Counted from the stretch's first letter, positions 15,203 through 24,230 are shown. The stretch is DNA of 45,398 nucleotides from Pseudomonas gregormendelii (GCF_017114825.1 NZ_JADEVO010000042.1:1-45398); one strand, 5' to 3'. Notes: generated from the letters alone by a model not told the origin. Made by a program: numbers and translations.

Positions 15203-16493
15203 GGAAGAACTCCAGCATGGCGTCGCTGTTGACGCGGTAATTGAGGTTGCCGCAATGGCCGCCCAATGGATAAACGGTCAGGCGGTCACCGAACGTCTTG
15301 CGCAGGAAACCCAGGTCACCGGGGCCCAGGATCACATCGTCGGCGTTGTGCATAACGGAAATTTTCGGGCTGTCGCGCAGGTAATCCTCGAGCGCGTAGA
15401 GGCTCACCTGGTCGATCAGCTGCAGCAGGCTGCCCCCGTCCGTGCGGGCACGCCACATCGGAATCACCTGTTCGGTGATGTAGCAGTCGAAATCACACTG
15501 CAGCGCGCGCTTGAGGAACGGTGTAAGGCTGGTGCCTTCGGTGATCGGGTATTTCGGTGGAGTAATCAGGCCGCGACGGTTGATCAAGTCCGAGGTGAAC
15601 GAAATATCGGCTGCCGAGAAGCGGAACGAGGTGCCGATCAACATCGCCATCTGTTCGTTGCTCAAGTGCTGCTTGGACTGCTGGAAGTCGTAGAGCAGCG
15701 CATCGTTGAGGTCGACGTAACCTTTCTGCTGGAAGTAGCGGGTCAGTTTGTTCAGCACCAGTTCATAAAAGGTGGTGCTGTTGTTGATGCCTTTAACCTC
15801 GGTCTGGACGAGTTTGTCCAGGTTGGTGATGGAGGTGTAAAGGTTGACCGGTGGGTTGAGCAGCAGCACTTTCTTGAAATTGAAACTGCGGCGGGTCTCG
15901 TCCAGGTGCGCGACAAAGGCCGCATCCAGGGCGCCCAGGCTGTAGCCGGTGAGGTAGTACTCGGTCACCGGTACTTTCGGATTCTGCGCCCGCACCGCCT
16001 GCATGACCCGGTACATGTCTTCGGCATCTTCCTTGGTGATGCCCGGGGTGGCGAAGCGCGAGGCGGCGCTGATGAAGTCGAAGCTGGTCGGCGAGGACAA
16101 CTGCACGACGTGGTAGCCGGCCTTGTAGTAGAGCTTTTTCAAATATTCGTTGAGGCTGCTGTCATAGCGCGCGCCGGTACCGGCGATCAGGAAGATCAGC
16201 GGCGCGGCTTTGTCCTGGGTGGCGATGCGATAGGTAAGCTTCTTGACCGCCCAGAAGTTGTCCGGCAGTTGGAATGCGCGCTCCGGCCGCAGGGTGACGC
16301 TGCGGTCTTCCTGATTGATGTCGTCGTCCAGCGGCAACTCCGGACGCAGGTCCGGTGGAGTCGTGGCAATGGTGGCCTCAAACGGGTTGGTCAAGGGGTA
16401 GCCATAACTGGCGGCGTCGATGTCGACCGCCAGTGCGGACGCACTCAAAATAAGGCCGCCAAACAGGGCGGCGAAGCGCAAGGAACGGAGCAT
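15195..16493 (-). CDS. Exported alpha/beta-hydrolase-fold protein
   Basis: This 432-residue protein has a Sec signal peptide (about 22 residues, ASALA|VD). An alpha/beta-hydrolase core follows, with PLIFLIAGTGARYDSSLNEY as the oxyanion-side strand and the nucleophile elbow GYSLGA (Ser185). Candidate triad partners are Asp in HNADDVILGPG and His in YPLGGHCGN. The substrate is unknown. Database entries in pseudomonads often call homologues serine/threonine kinases, but no kinase motif is present. It is translationally coupled (8-base overlap) to the mlaA-like gene, so a lipid or envelope substrate is plausible. AAGGGATC precedes the ATG. It may be a lipase/esterase, but this was not proven from sequence. 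Confidence 0.75.
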   Translation of the reverse strand: MLRSLRFAALFGGLILSASALAVDIDAASYGYPLTNPFEATIATTPPDLRPELPLDDDINQEDRSVTLRPERAFQLPDNFWAVKKLTYRIATQDKAAPLIFLIAGTGARYDSSLNEYLKKLYYKAGYHVVQLSSPTSFDFISAASRFATPGITKEDAEDMYRVMQAVRAQNPKVPVTEYYLTGYSLGALDAAFVAHLDETRRSFNFKKVLLLNPPVNLYTSITNLDKLVQTEVKGINNSTTFYELVLNKLTRYFQQKGYVDLNDALLYDFQQSKQHLSNEQMAMLIGTSFRFSAADISFTSDLINRRGLITPPKYPITEGTSLTPFLKRALQCDFDCYITEQVIPMWRARTDGGSLLQLIDQVSLYALEDYLRDSPKISVMHNADDVILGPGDLGFLRKTFGDRLTVYPLGGHCGNLNYRVNSDAMLEFFRG

Positions 16494-16716
16494 GACTAGA
16501 TCCCTTAGAGGAAGGTGCCGGATGAAGTTCGCAGGCTATGACCACGGCTTTGCCGCCAAAGTGCCACGCATCGGCACGAAACAGGCGTAATTTCGGGTAA
16601 TAGTAGCTGGACGATACACTTTGCAGCCATTTGATGACTACTTATCTGTCGCGCGCGTTTGATTAAATTGTGAGGAAGATTAAGCTGGCGGCCGTTTTCG
16701 CCTATTGGAGTGCCCC

Positions 16717-17085
16717 ATGTCCCGCCGTCTACCCGTGATTCTGCTGCTTGTTTTGCTGCCGTTGTGGCTGGCCGCCAGTTACGGCGCGCGTTATGGCTTC
16801 ATGGAAGACGCGCAGTGGGTGGGCATCTGCGTGGATGAGGCCAGTCGCTGGGAATGCCAGGCGCGTTCGAGCCTGGGCTTGATGATTCACTTCAAGGTAT
16901 TAGGCTGGTCGGCGATCGCCGCAGCGGTGCTGGGCTTTGTTGTGCCTGGCCGGGCAGGGTGGTGGTTGGCGGTGTTGGCCCTGGTGCTGGGGTTTCCCGC
17001 ATTGGCGTTGTACAACACGACGTTGGCGGTGTTTGCGGTGGTGATTGCAGCTTTGCGGCTGGTGCGGGCGGCTCGTAGCGACTGA
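16717..17085 (+). CDS. Small inner-membrane protein, function unknown
   Basis: This 122-residue protein has an N-terminal hydrophobic helix, a short periplasmic-looking section with two cysteines (GICVDEASRWECQARS), and then three more hydrophobic helices. It ends in RLVRAARSD. The two cysteines could form a disulfide. I do not recognise a named family. ATG 16717 is preceded by TTGGAG; a TTG four codons upstream is less likely. It is divergent from the alpha/beta-hydrolase gene across 223 bases and is followed by a REP-B cluster. Confidence 0.7.
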   Translation: MSRRLPVILLLVLLPLWLAASYGARYGFMEDAQWVGICVDEASRWECQARSSLGLMIHFKVLGWSAIAAAVLGFVVPGRAGWWLAVLALVLGFPALALYNTTLAVFAVVIAALRLVRAARSD

Positions 17086-17092
17086 TAGCGGC

Positions 17093-17208
17093 CATCGCGG
17101 GCAATCCTTGCTCCCACAGGAGGGTGAGTCAGCCCGTTGTGGGAACAAGCCTTGCGCCACAGTTTGCTCAGTCAGACCTCTGTGGGAGCAAGGCTTGCCC
17201 GCGATGAG
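17093..17208. repeat. REP-B cluster (three copies)
   Basis: A minus REP-B (ATCGCGGGCAATCCTTGCTC), a degenerate central copy (GTGGGAACAAGCCTTGC) and a plus REP-B lie in the gap between the convergent small membrane protein gene and the GH17 gene. Confidence 0.85.
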
Positions 17209-17229
17209 GCCCGCAGGTTCGCTGAAGGA

Positions 17230-18786
17230 TCAGCCCTGCTGACGAACCCGCAAGCACCGCCACAACGCCGCCACCATCAGCCCACTCACCAGCGCCCAGG
17301 CCCAGGCCTGCTGGTTCTGCAACCCTTCTACAAACAGCTGCGGCGCAATGCCTGCGCCGATAATGAAAGTCAGCACGGCGATTTCCCGGCGTGGCACGCT
17401 CACCGGGCGGCACAGGTAGATCAGCGCCGGCAGGATGAATGCCATGCTTGGGAAGCTGCGATAACGCGCATCGAACACCAGTTCCAGCATCATCACCGCA
17501 CCGGCAAAGCCTGCGCCGGCGACCAGCCAGCCGGCCCTGCGCTCCAGCACATTGAATGCTCGTCCACGCCAGCCCGTGCGAGCGCTCAAGGTCAGTGCGG
17601 CATGGGCCAGCACCAACAGATTTAATGCCGTCAGTAACGCAACCCACAGCCATTCGCTGGCAAATCGGGTGGTGACGCGCGCCAGGTCGCCCCAGGCGCC
17701 GATGGAACACGCTGCCAAGGCGCCCATTAAAGGCAGCACCAGGGCCGCTCGAGTGCTGCGCACGCGACCGCCAAGCACCAGGGTGCCAAGGAAAATCAAA
17801 CCGCCGACCACCAGCCATTGCGCCCAGTACGGCACGTTCGACACGGGACCGGCCAGCACGCCCTTATCCTGGCGATCAGCATCGAACAGTCCCCAGTAAC
17901 CGCCCACCGCACCTTCACTGGCGCGTTTCCATGGCTGGTCGAAGGCTTCGATCAGGTTGTAGTGCCAACCCTGTTGTTCTGCCATGGCAACAAAACCGCG
18001 GATGAACTTGGCTTCATTGACCCGGCTGGGCAGGGCCGTCTCGCGCTGGCGTCCTTCGCTCGGCCAGCCGGTTTCGCCAATCATGACGTCCTTCGGGGCG
18101 AATTTGTTGCCGAACACCTGGCGCACTTCAGCCACATGCTGCAGTGCGGCATCAATGTTGGAGGGATCGTCTTCCCAGTACGGCAGCAAATGGATGGTCA
18201 GGAAATCCACCGCCGGGGCGATTTCCGGGTGCTTGAGCCAGAATTCCCAGACGTCGGCATAGGTCACGGGTTGTTTTACGTTGCTCTTGACCTTGTTGAT
18301 CAGCACGGCCAGTTGCGGGCCGGTGATTTCCTTGCGCAACAGCACTTCGTTGCCGACGATCACCGACGTCACCACGTCGGCATTGGCATTGGCCGAAGCG
18401 ATCAGCAGGTCGACTTCCTTGGCCGTGTCCACCGGGTTGCTGTTGACCCAGGCGCCGATCATCAACTTCAAGCCATGCTTGCGCGCCAGATCGGGCAGGG
18501 CTTCGAGGCCGGTCATTGAGTAGGTGCGGATGCATTCAAAGCGCGTGGCGAGCAGCGCGAGATCGGCGTCCATGCGCTCAGGGCGTAATTTGAACGGCAC
18601 GTCGAACGGCGACTGGTCCTTGTCGAACGGCGTGTAGGAAGCGCACTGCAACTTGTGCGTAGCGCTGGCGACGTCCGGCAGGATCACCGGTTTACCAAGG
18701 CCGTACCAGAAACCACACAAGGCAAAAAGCCCAAGCAGGCAGGCGAACAGATAGGCAAAAAAAGGAAAGCGCGAGATCGCGGACAT
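17230..18786 (-). CDS. Membrane-anchored glycoside hydrolase family 17 (beta-glucan enzyme)
   Basis: This 518-residue protein has an N-terminal membrane anchor, a periplasmic catalytic domain (about residues 45-320) and a C-terminal block of about eight hydrophobic helices. The catalytic part is GH17-like. VIVGNEVLLR holds the proposed acid/base Glu147, and MIGETGWPSEGR holds the nucleophile Glu238. CASYTPFDKDQSPF and RTYSMTGLEALPDLA are family landmarks. Related pseudomonad and rhizobial proteins cleave or transfer beta-1,3-glucan during synthesis of cyclic or osmoregulated glucans. Whether it hydrolyses or transglycosylates cannot be told. ATG 18786 is chosen, because the upstream extension lacks family similarity. 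It is a single-gene unit. Confidence 0.85.
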   Translation of the reverse strand: MSAISRFPFFAYLFACLLGLFALCGFWYGLGKPVILPDVASATHKLQCASYTPFDKDQSPFDVPFKLRPERMDADLALLATRFECIRTYSMTGLEALPDLARKHGLKLMIGAWVNSNPVDTAKEVDLLIASANANADVVTSVIVGNEVLLRKEITGPQLAVLINKVKSNVKQPVTYADVWEFWLKHPEIAPAVDFLTIHLLPYWEDDPSNIDAALQHVAEVRQVFGNKFAPKDVMIGETGWPSEGRQRETALPSRVNEAKFIRGFVAMAEQQGWHYNLIEAFDQPWKRASEGAVGGYWGLFDADRQDKGVLAGPVSNVPYWAQWLVVGGLIFLGTLVLGGRVRSTRAALVLPLMGALAACSIGAWGDLARVTTRFASEWLWVALLTALNLLVLAHAALTLSARTGWRGRAFNVLERRAGWLVAGAGFAGAVMMLELVFDARYRSFPSMAFILPALIYLCRPVSVPRREIAVLTFIIGAGIAPQLFVEGLQNQQAWAWALVSGLMVAALWRCLRVRQQG

Positions 18787-19128
18787 GGTCAGGCCGTCTG
18801 GGAGCAAAGCGGGGCATGTTACCTGCATTTACCGCGCGCTTGGTGCCTCGCATGGTTTTGACATGCAATGTTCGGGCGGATTGGCCGGGTGCGGGGGAGT
18901 GGCGATCATTAATGGCGTTCTGATGTCGTTTCTCGATGGCTTGAGGTCGCTGGCAGAGCAGGTCGCCCGCGGCGTCAGGTTGATTATCGAGGCGTCAGTG
19001 CTCTCATGGAAAAACCGAGCTGATGATCGAACGAGCTTGCGGTGTGCGTGATGGGGGCGCGGCGCACCAGAACAATACGTTGACGCGACTCGGCATCCGT
19101 CGAGCGCAGCACTTTCGGGGAAGTAACG
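18787..19128. other. 342-base divergent intergenic region, GH17 gene / betX
   Basis: I see no convincing gene, repeat or consensus promoter here. Short open frames on both strands lack ribosome sites and look like by-products of GC-rich sequence. A GGGGAAG Shine-Dalgarno precedes betX at about 19117-19123. The betX promoter should be in this gap. Confidence 0.5.
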
Positions 19129-19980
19129 ATGAAGATGCGACGACTTTTAGGCGCGGGTGCCGCTTTGGTGCTTGCGATTGGCTCCACAATGGCCAATGCC
19201 GAGAGCAAGACCCTGAGCATCGGTTATGTCGACGGTTGGTCCGACAGCGTCGCGACCACTCATGTGGCGGCCGAAGTGATCAAGCAGAAACTCGGTTATG
19301 ACGTGAAGCTGCAAGCGGTGGCGACCGGGATCATGTGGCAGGGCGTGGCCACCGGCAAGCTCGACGCGATGCTCTCCGCCTGGCTGCCGGTGACCCACGG
19401 CGACTACTGGGTCAAGAACAAGGACCAGGTAGTCGACTACGGTCCGAACTTCAAGGATGCCAAGATTGGCTTGATCGTGCCGGAGTACGTCAAAGCCAAG
19501 TCGATTGAAGACCTCAAAACCGACGACAGCTTCAAGGGCCGCATCGTTGGCATCGACGCCGGTTCGGGCGTGATGCTCAAGACCGATCAGGCGATCAAGG
19601 ATTACGGCCTGAGCAATTACACCCTCAAGGCAAGCTCCGGCGCCGGCATGATTGCCGAGCTGACCCGTGCCGAGAAAAAGAACGAATCCATCGCCGTTAC
19701 CGGCTGGGTGCCACACTGGATGTTCGCCAAGTGGAAACTGCGCTTCCTCGACGACCCGAAAGGCGTCTATGGCGCGGCTGAAACCGTGAACAGCATCGGC
19801 AGCAAAGAGCTGGCGACCAAGGCACCGGAAGTGGCCAAGTTCCTGAAGAACTTCCAGTGGGCGTCGAAAGACGAAATAGGCGAAGTGATGCTGGCCATCC
19901 AGGATGGCGCCAAGCCGGACGCCGCGGCCAAGGCTTGGGTTGCGAAACACCCTGAGCGTGTAGCTGACTGGATCAAGTAA
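19129..19980 (+). CDS. betX: Glycine betaine ABC transporter substrate-binding protein
   Basis: This 283-residue protein has a signal peptide of about 24 residues (MANA|ES) and an OpuAC-type binding domain. SIGYVDGWSDSVATTHVAAE, ATGIMWQGVATGKLDAMLSA, WLPVTHGDYW and VTGWVPHWMFAKWKL supply the tryptophans that typically cage a quaternary ammonium group. Stand-alone binding proteins of this kind (BetX, CaiX) in pseudomonads deliver their ligand to the shared CbcWV permease. The neighbours downstream, a DUF485 gene and an ActP-like symporter, reproduce, from memory, the P. aeruginosa PA3236-PA3234 order in which PA3236 is betX. The symbol rests on that order as well as on the motifs. Choline or carnitine as ligand is not excluded. 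Confidence 0.85.
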   Translation: MKMRRLLGAGAALVLAIGSTMANAESKTLSIGYVDGWSDSVATTHVAAEVIKQKLGYDVKLQAVATGIMWQGVATGKLDAMLSAWLPVTHGDYWVKNKDQVVDYGPNFKDAKIGLIVPEYVKAKSIEDLKTDDSFKGRIVGIDAGSGVMLKTDQAIKDYGLSNYTLKASSGAGMIAELTRAEKKNESIAVTGWVPHWMFAKWKLRFLDDPKGVYGAAETVNSIGSKELATKAPEVAKFLKNFQWASKDEIGEVMLAIQDGAKPDAAAKAWVAKHPERVADWIK

Positions 19981-20003
19981 TCTGAGGTCAGGCATCTATA
20001 CCC

Positions 20004-20084
20004 TGTAGGAGCTGCCGCAGGCTGCGATCTTCTGATTTTGATTTTTCAAGATCAAAAGATCGCAGCCTGCGGCAGCTCCTACAG
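20004..20084. repeat. REP-C inverted pair
   Basis: Two arms of the REP-C GCAGGCTGC variant are inverse complements across a short AT-rich loop. It lies between betX and the DUF485 gene and separates their transcripts. Confidence 0.9.
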
Positions 20085-20231
20085 TTGTGTTTAAGGCAGG
20101 GAAATTGTTTGCTGCTGGAAAATGGCGAGTCTGTCATGTCGTTCTAATACTAAGGTCGTCTGGAACCTGGCCCGCAGCCGCATAGAGTGGATAACGTTCC
20201 AACAATAATCTGTGCTGCGAGGATAAAAACA

Positions 20232-20543
20232 ATGAACGACAGCATTTACCTCTCGATTCAAAACAGCCCGCGTTTCAAGGAGCTGGTTAGCAAGCGAGAA
20301 AAGTTCGCCTGGATTCTTTCGGCGATCATGCTTGGGCTTTACTCCGGATTCATTCTTCTGATCGCTTACGGGCCGCATTTGCTGGGCGCGAAAATCAGTC
20401 CTGAGTCATCCATTACCTGGGGCATTCCGATCGGTGTTGGGCTGATCCTCTCCGCCTTCATCCTGACCGGCATCTACGTAAAACGCGCCAACGGCGAATT
20501 TGACGACCTGAACAATGCGATTCTCAAGGAGGCTCAGCAATGA
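20232..20543 (+). CDS. DUF485 family membrane protein (YjcH-like)
   Basis: This 103-residue protein has the DUF485 layout: SPRFKELVSKREKFAWILSA, then two transmembrane helices (about residues 25-47 and 60-82) and a basic/acidic tail (YVKRANGEFDDLNNAILKEA). It is the usual partner of acetate/solute symporters (yjcH-actP in E. coli) and is co-translated with the next gene by a 4-base ATGA overlap. Its exact function is unknown; it may be a symporter accessory subunit. ATG 20232 follows GAGGA. Confidence 0.92.
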   Translation: MNDSIYLSIQNSPRFKELVSKREKFAWILSAIMLGLYSGFILLIAYGPHLLGAKISPESSITWGIPIGVGLILSAFILTGIYVKRANGEFDDLNNAILKEAQQ

Positions 20544-22198
20544 TCCGGCGTCTATTGGCTCTATTGAGCGTTGCAGCATTTGCACCGGGTGCCTGGGCGG
20601 CGGATGCCTTGACCGGCGCAGTGACCAAGCAGCCACTGAATGTCCCGGCGATCCTGATGTTCGTGGCGTTTGTCGGCGCTACTTTGTGTATCACCTACTG
20701 GGCCTCGAAGAAAAACAACTCGGCGGCCGACTACTATGCGGCCGGCGGCAAGATCACCGGTTTCCAGAACGGTCTGGCGATTGCCGGTGACTATATGTCC
20801 GCGGCGTCCTTCCTGGGTATTTCCGCCCTGGTGTTCACCTCTGGCTACGACGGCCTGATCTATTCGATCGGCTTCCTGGTGGGCTGGCCGATCATTCTGT
20901 TCCTGATCGCCGAGCGCCTGCGTAACCTGGGTAAATACACCTTTGCCGACGTGGCGTCCTACCGCCTTGGGCAAACCCAGATCCGCTCGCTGTCCGCCTG
21001 CGGCTCGCTGGTGGTGGTGGCGTTCTACCTGATCGCGCAAATGGTGGGTGCCGGCAAGCTGATCCAGCTGCTGTTCGGCCTCGACTACCACGTTGCGGTT
21101 ATCCTGGTCGGTATCCTGATGTGCATGTACGTGCTGTTCGGCGGCATGCTGGCGACTACCTGGGTGCAGATCATCAAGGCAGTACTGTTGCTGTCCGGCG
21201 CCTCGTTCATGGCGTTGATGGTAATGAAGCACGTCAACTTCGACTTCAACGCGCTGTTCTCCGAGGCGATCAAGGTTCACCCTAAAGGTGAAGCAATCAT
21301 GAGCCCTGGCGGTCTGGTGAAAGATCCGGTCTCCGCGTTCTCCCTGGGCCTGGCGCTGATGTTCGGTACCGCTGGCCTGCCGCACATCCTGATGCGCTTC
21401 TTCACCGTGAGTGACGCGAAAGAAGCCCGCAAGAGCGTTCTGTACGCAACCGGCTTCATTGGCTACTTCTATATCCTGACCTTCATCATCGGCTTCGGCG
21501 CGATCCTGCTGGTCAGCACCAACCCGGCGTTCAAAGATGCTGCTGGCGCGCTGTTGGGCGGCAACAACATGGCGGCGGTGCACCTGGCTAACGCAGTGGG
21601 CGGCAGTATCTTCCTGGGCTTTATCTCGGCGGTAGCGTTCGCGACCATCCTGGCAGTGGTTGCCGGTCTGACCCTGGCCGGTGCTTCGGCGGTGTCTCAC
21701 GACCTGTACGCCAGCGTGATCAAGAAAGGCAAGGCGAACGAGAAGGACGAGATCCGCGTGTCGAAAATCACCACTATCGCCCTGGCGGTGCTGGCGATTG
21801 GCCTGGGTATCCTGTTCGAAAGCCAGAACATCGCGTTCATGGTGGGCCTGGCATTCTCCATCGCGGCGAGCTGTAACTTCCCGGTACTGCTGCTTTCCAT
21901 GTACTGGAAGAAGCTGACTACCCGTGGGGCAATGATCGGTGGTTGGCTGGGTCTGGTGAGCGCTGTTGGCTTGATGGTCCTGGGCCCGACCATCTGGGTG
22001 CAGATCCTGCATCACGAGAAGGCGATCTTCCCGTATGAGTACCCGGCACTGTTCTCGATGATCATCGCGTTCGTGGGCATCTGGTTCTTCTCGATCACCG
22101 ACAAGTCGGCGGCTGCAGACAGGGAGCGGGCGCTGTTCTTCCCGCAGTTTGTCCGTTCGCAGACAGGTTTGGGGGCGAGTGGGGCGGTTTCGCACTAA
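20540..22198 (+). CDS. actP: Cation/acetate symporter ActP
   Basis: This 552-residue sodium:solute symporter has a cleavable signal-like N-terminus (GAWA|AD) and about thirteen transmembrane helices. Landmarks are SAADYYAAGGKITGFQNGLA, GDYMSAASFLGISALVF, MFGTAGLPHILMRFFTVSDA and VAGLTLAGASAVSHDLYA, all characteristic of ActP rather than proline or pantothenate symporters. It imports acetate and related small monocarboxylates with a cation. AAGGAGG sits inside the upstream DUF485 gene. A strong terminator follows at 22221-22250. Its location beside gltA makes sense for acetate use, but the two are separate transcription units. Confidence 0.93.
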   Translation: MIRRLLALLSVAAFAPGAWAADALTGAVTKQPLNVPAILMFVAFVGATLCITYWASKKNNSAADYYAAGGKITGFQNGLAIAGDYMSAASFLGISALVFTSGYDGLIYSIGFLVGWPIILFLIAERLRNLGKYTFADVASYRLGQTQIRSLSACGSLVVVAFYLIAQMVGAGKLIQLLFGLDYHVAVILVGILMCMYVLFGGMLATTWVQIIKAVLLLSGASFMALMVMKHVNFDFNALFSEAIKVHPKGEAIMSPGGLVKDPVSAFSLGLALMFGTAGLPHILMRFFTVSDAKEARKSVLYATGFIGYFYILTFIIGFGAILLVSTNPAFKDAAGALLGGNNMAAVHLANAVGGSIFLGFISAVAFATILAVVAGLTLAGASAVSHDLYASVIKKGKANEKDEIRVSKITTIALAVLAIGLGILFESQNIAFMVGLAFSIAASCNFPVLLLSMYWKKLTTRGAMIGGWLGLVSAVGLMVLGPTIWVQILHHEKAIFPYEYPALFSMIIAFVGIWFFSITDKSAAADRERALFFPQFVRSQTGLGASGAVSH

Positions 22199-22220
22199 GC
22201 GCATCGTAGGCTGTTAACAA

Positions 22221-22250
22221 ATGCCCCGGTCGAGAGATCGGGGCATTTTT
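22221..22250 (+). terminator. Rho-independent terminator after actP
   Basis: Stem ATGCCCCG/CGGGGCAT, loop GTCGAGAGAT, then TTTTTG. Confidence 0.88.
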
Positions 22251-22286
22251 GTTCCTGTCCAAAATGTGTGTTGTCAGGTTCGGCCT

Positions 22287-22809
22287 CATCGCCAGCAGGC
22301 TGGCTCCCACATTGGAATGTGTACTTCCTGTGGGAGCCAGCCTGCTGGCGACAGCGGTGGTTCAGTCATTGCCTAAAACCAAGGCTGGCTCCCACATTGG
22401 AGTGTGAGCCTCCTGTGGGAGCCAGCCTGCTGGCGACAGCGGTGGTTCAGTCATTGCCTAAAACCAAGGCTGGCTCCCACATTGGAGTGTGAGCTTCCTG
22501 TGGGAGTCAGCCTGCTGGCGACAGCGGTGGTTCAGTCATTGCCTAAAACCAAGGCTGGCTCCCACATTGGAGTATGAGCTTCCTGTGGGAGCCAGCCTGC
22601 TGGCGATAGTGGTGGTTCAGACATTGCCTAAAGCCCGGGCTGGCTCCCACGTTGGAATGTGTGCTTCCTGTGGGAGCCAGCCTGCTGGCGATAGTGGTGG
22701 TTCAGACATTGCCTAAAGCCCAGGCTGGCTCCCACATTGGAATGTGTGCTTCCTGTGGGAGCCAGCCTGCTGGCGACAGTGGTGGTTCAGTCATTGCGTA
22801 AAGCCCAGG
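22287..22809. repeat. Tandem REP-A array: six units with an exact 85-base period
   Basis: After one minus REP-A (22288-22311), six plus REP-A copies begin at 22329, 22414, 22499, 22584, 22669 and 22754, each exactly 85 bases from the last. Every unit consists of a full plus REP-A, a linker (GGTGGTTCAG(T/A)CATTGCCTA) and a truncated minus REP-A (AGGCTGGCTCCCAC), so each junction can form a long stem-loop. The first three units are nearly identical and the last three share other variants. The array lies between the terminators of convergent actP and gltA, where extra hairpins do no harm. Confidence 0.95.
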
Positions 22810-22810
22810 C

Positions 22811-22844
22811 AAACAAAAACGGCCTCTATTCACATAGAGGCCGT
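22811..22844 (-). terminator. Rho-independent terminator of gltA
   Basis: On the minus strand an 11-bp stem (ACGGCCTCTAT/ATAGAGGCCGT) with a 4-base loop is followed by TTTTGTTT. It ends the gltA transcript 39 bases past the stop codon. Confidence 0.9.
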
Positions 22845-22882
22845 TCCCGGTGCAGCGTCAAGACGTTATCGCAAGACAGGTC

Positions 22883-24172
22883 TTATTTACGATCTTCCAG
22901 CTTGGTAATGTCACGCGACTCGTAGCCGGTGTACAACTGGCGCGGGCGGCCGATCTTGTACGGGCTGGAGAGCATTTCTTTCCAGTGGGAGATCCAGCCG
23001 ACGGTCCGCGCCAGGGCGAAGATCACGGTGAACATGCTGGTTGGAATGCCGATCGCCTTGAGGATGATGCCCGAGTAGAAGTCGACGTTCGGGTACAGCG
23101 AGCGCTCGATGAAGTACGGATCGGTCAGGGCGATCTCTTCCAGGCGCATGGCCAGTTCGAGTTGCGGATCGTTGTTGATGCCCAGCTCTTTCAATACTTC
23201 GTCGCAGGTCTGCTTCATCACTGTGGCGCGTGGGTCGCGGTTCTTGTAGACCCGGTGACCGAAGCCCATCAGTTTGAACGGATCGTTCTTGTCCTTGGCC
23301 TTGGCAATGAACTTGTCGATGTTCGACACATCGCCAATCTCGTCGAGCATGGTCAGGACAGCCTCGTTCGCGCCGCCGTGGGCAGGGCCCCACAGTGCAG
23401 CGATGCCGGCGGCGATACAGGCGAACGGGTTGGCACCCGAAGAGCCGGCCAGGCGTACGGTGGAGGTCGATGCGTTCTGCTCGTGGTCGGCATGGAGGAT
23501 GAAGATCCGGTCCATGGCCTTGGCGAGTACCGGGCTGATCGGTTTGATCTCGCACGGGGTGTTGAACATCATGTGCAGGAAGTTTTCCGCGTACGTCAGG
23601 TCGTTGCGCGGGTACATCATGGGTTGACCCATGGAGTACTTGTAAACCATCGCTGCCAGGGTCGGCATCTTGGCAACCAGGCGGATCGCGGAGATTTCGC
23701 GATGCTGCGGGTTATTGATGTCCAGGGAGTCGTGATAGAAGGCCGAGAGGGCGCCAACTACACCGCACATGACGGCCATCGGGTGGGCGTCGCGACGGAA
23801 ACCGTTGAAAAAGGTCTTCAGCTGCTCATGAACCATGGTGTGGTTCTTGACGGTGCTGACGAACTGGGCTTTCTGTTCTGCAGTCGGCAATTCGCCGTTG
23901 AGCAGCAGATAGCAAGTTTCCAGGTAGTCCGATTTTTCAGCGAGCTGTTCGATCGGGTAGCCGCGGTGCAACAAAATGCCGTTGTCGCCGTCGATATAGG
24001 TAATCTTCGACTCGCACGAGGCGGTCGACATGAAACCAGGGTCAAAGGTGAAACGGCCCGTGGCCGTGAGGCCCCGAACGTCGATAACATCGGGACCAAC
24101 GGTGCCGGTTAAAATGGGCAGCTCGACGGGGGCTGCGCCCTCGATGATCAACTGCGCTTTTTTGTCAGCCAT
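22883..24172 (-). CDS. gltA: Citrate synthase (type II)
   Basis: This 429-residue enzyme condenses oxaloacetate and acetyl-CoA into citrate, the entry step of the TCA cycle. It carries ILHADHEQNASTSTVRLAGS and GPAHGGANEAVL (citrate synthase signature region), MGFGHRVYKNRDPRA and a C-terminal VDFYSGIILKAIGIP. The active-site histidines (in HADHEQ and GHRVY) and the aspartate in DFYSG are present. Length fits the hexameric, NADH-inhibited Gram-negative type. AGGAGG lies eight bases before the ATG. It is divergent from sdhC and has its own near-consensus promoter and terminator. Confidence 0.98.
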   Translation of the reverse strand: MADKKAQLIIEGAAPVELPILTGTVGPDVIDVRGLTATGRFTFDPGFMSTASCESKITYIDGDNGILLHRGYPIEQLAEKSDYLETCYLLLNGELPTAEQKAQFVSTVKNHTMVHEQLKTFFNGFRRDAHPMAVMCGVVGALSAFYHDSLDINNPQHREISAIRLVAKMPTLAAMVYKYSMGQPMMYPRNDLTYAENFLHMMFNTPCEIKPISPVLAKAMDRIFILHADHEQNASTSTVRLAGSSGANPFACIAAGIAALWGPAHGGANEAVLTMLDEIGDVSNIDKFIAKAKDKNDPFKLMGFGHRVYKNRDPRATVMKQTCDEVLKELGINNDPQLELAMRLEEIALTDPYFIERSLYPNVDFYSGIILKAIGIPTSMFTVIFALARTVGWISHWKEMLSSPYKIGRPRQLYTGYESRDITKLEDRK

Positions 24173-24230
24173 GTGGCCTCCTATTTATGCTTGAAATCAT
24201 CAGACAGACCCCCCACGCAGGGCCCGCACC

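Noticed and set aside
15195..16493. Annotation of this protein as a serine/threonine kinase
   Set aside because: No kinase motif is present; the GYSLGA nucleophile elbow and signal peptide show an exported alpha/beta hydrolase.
18787..19128. Small open frames upstream of betX
   Set aside because: No ribosome sites, no similarity and inconsistent frames; treated as non-coding.
20561..22204. Long minus-strand open frame opposite actP, and similar ones opposite gltA, sdhA, lpdG, sucC, htpG and ttuD
   Set aside because: All lie exactly across conserved genes and have low-complexity Arg/His/Gln-rich translations without family similarity.
22287..22809. The 85-base array looked at first like a CRISPR
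   Set aside because: The sequence between the repeated blocks is itself repeated, the repeat is the REP-A seen elsewhere, and no cas genes are present.
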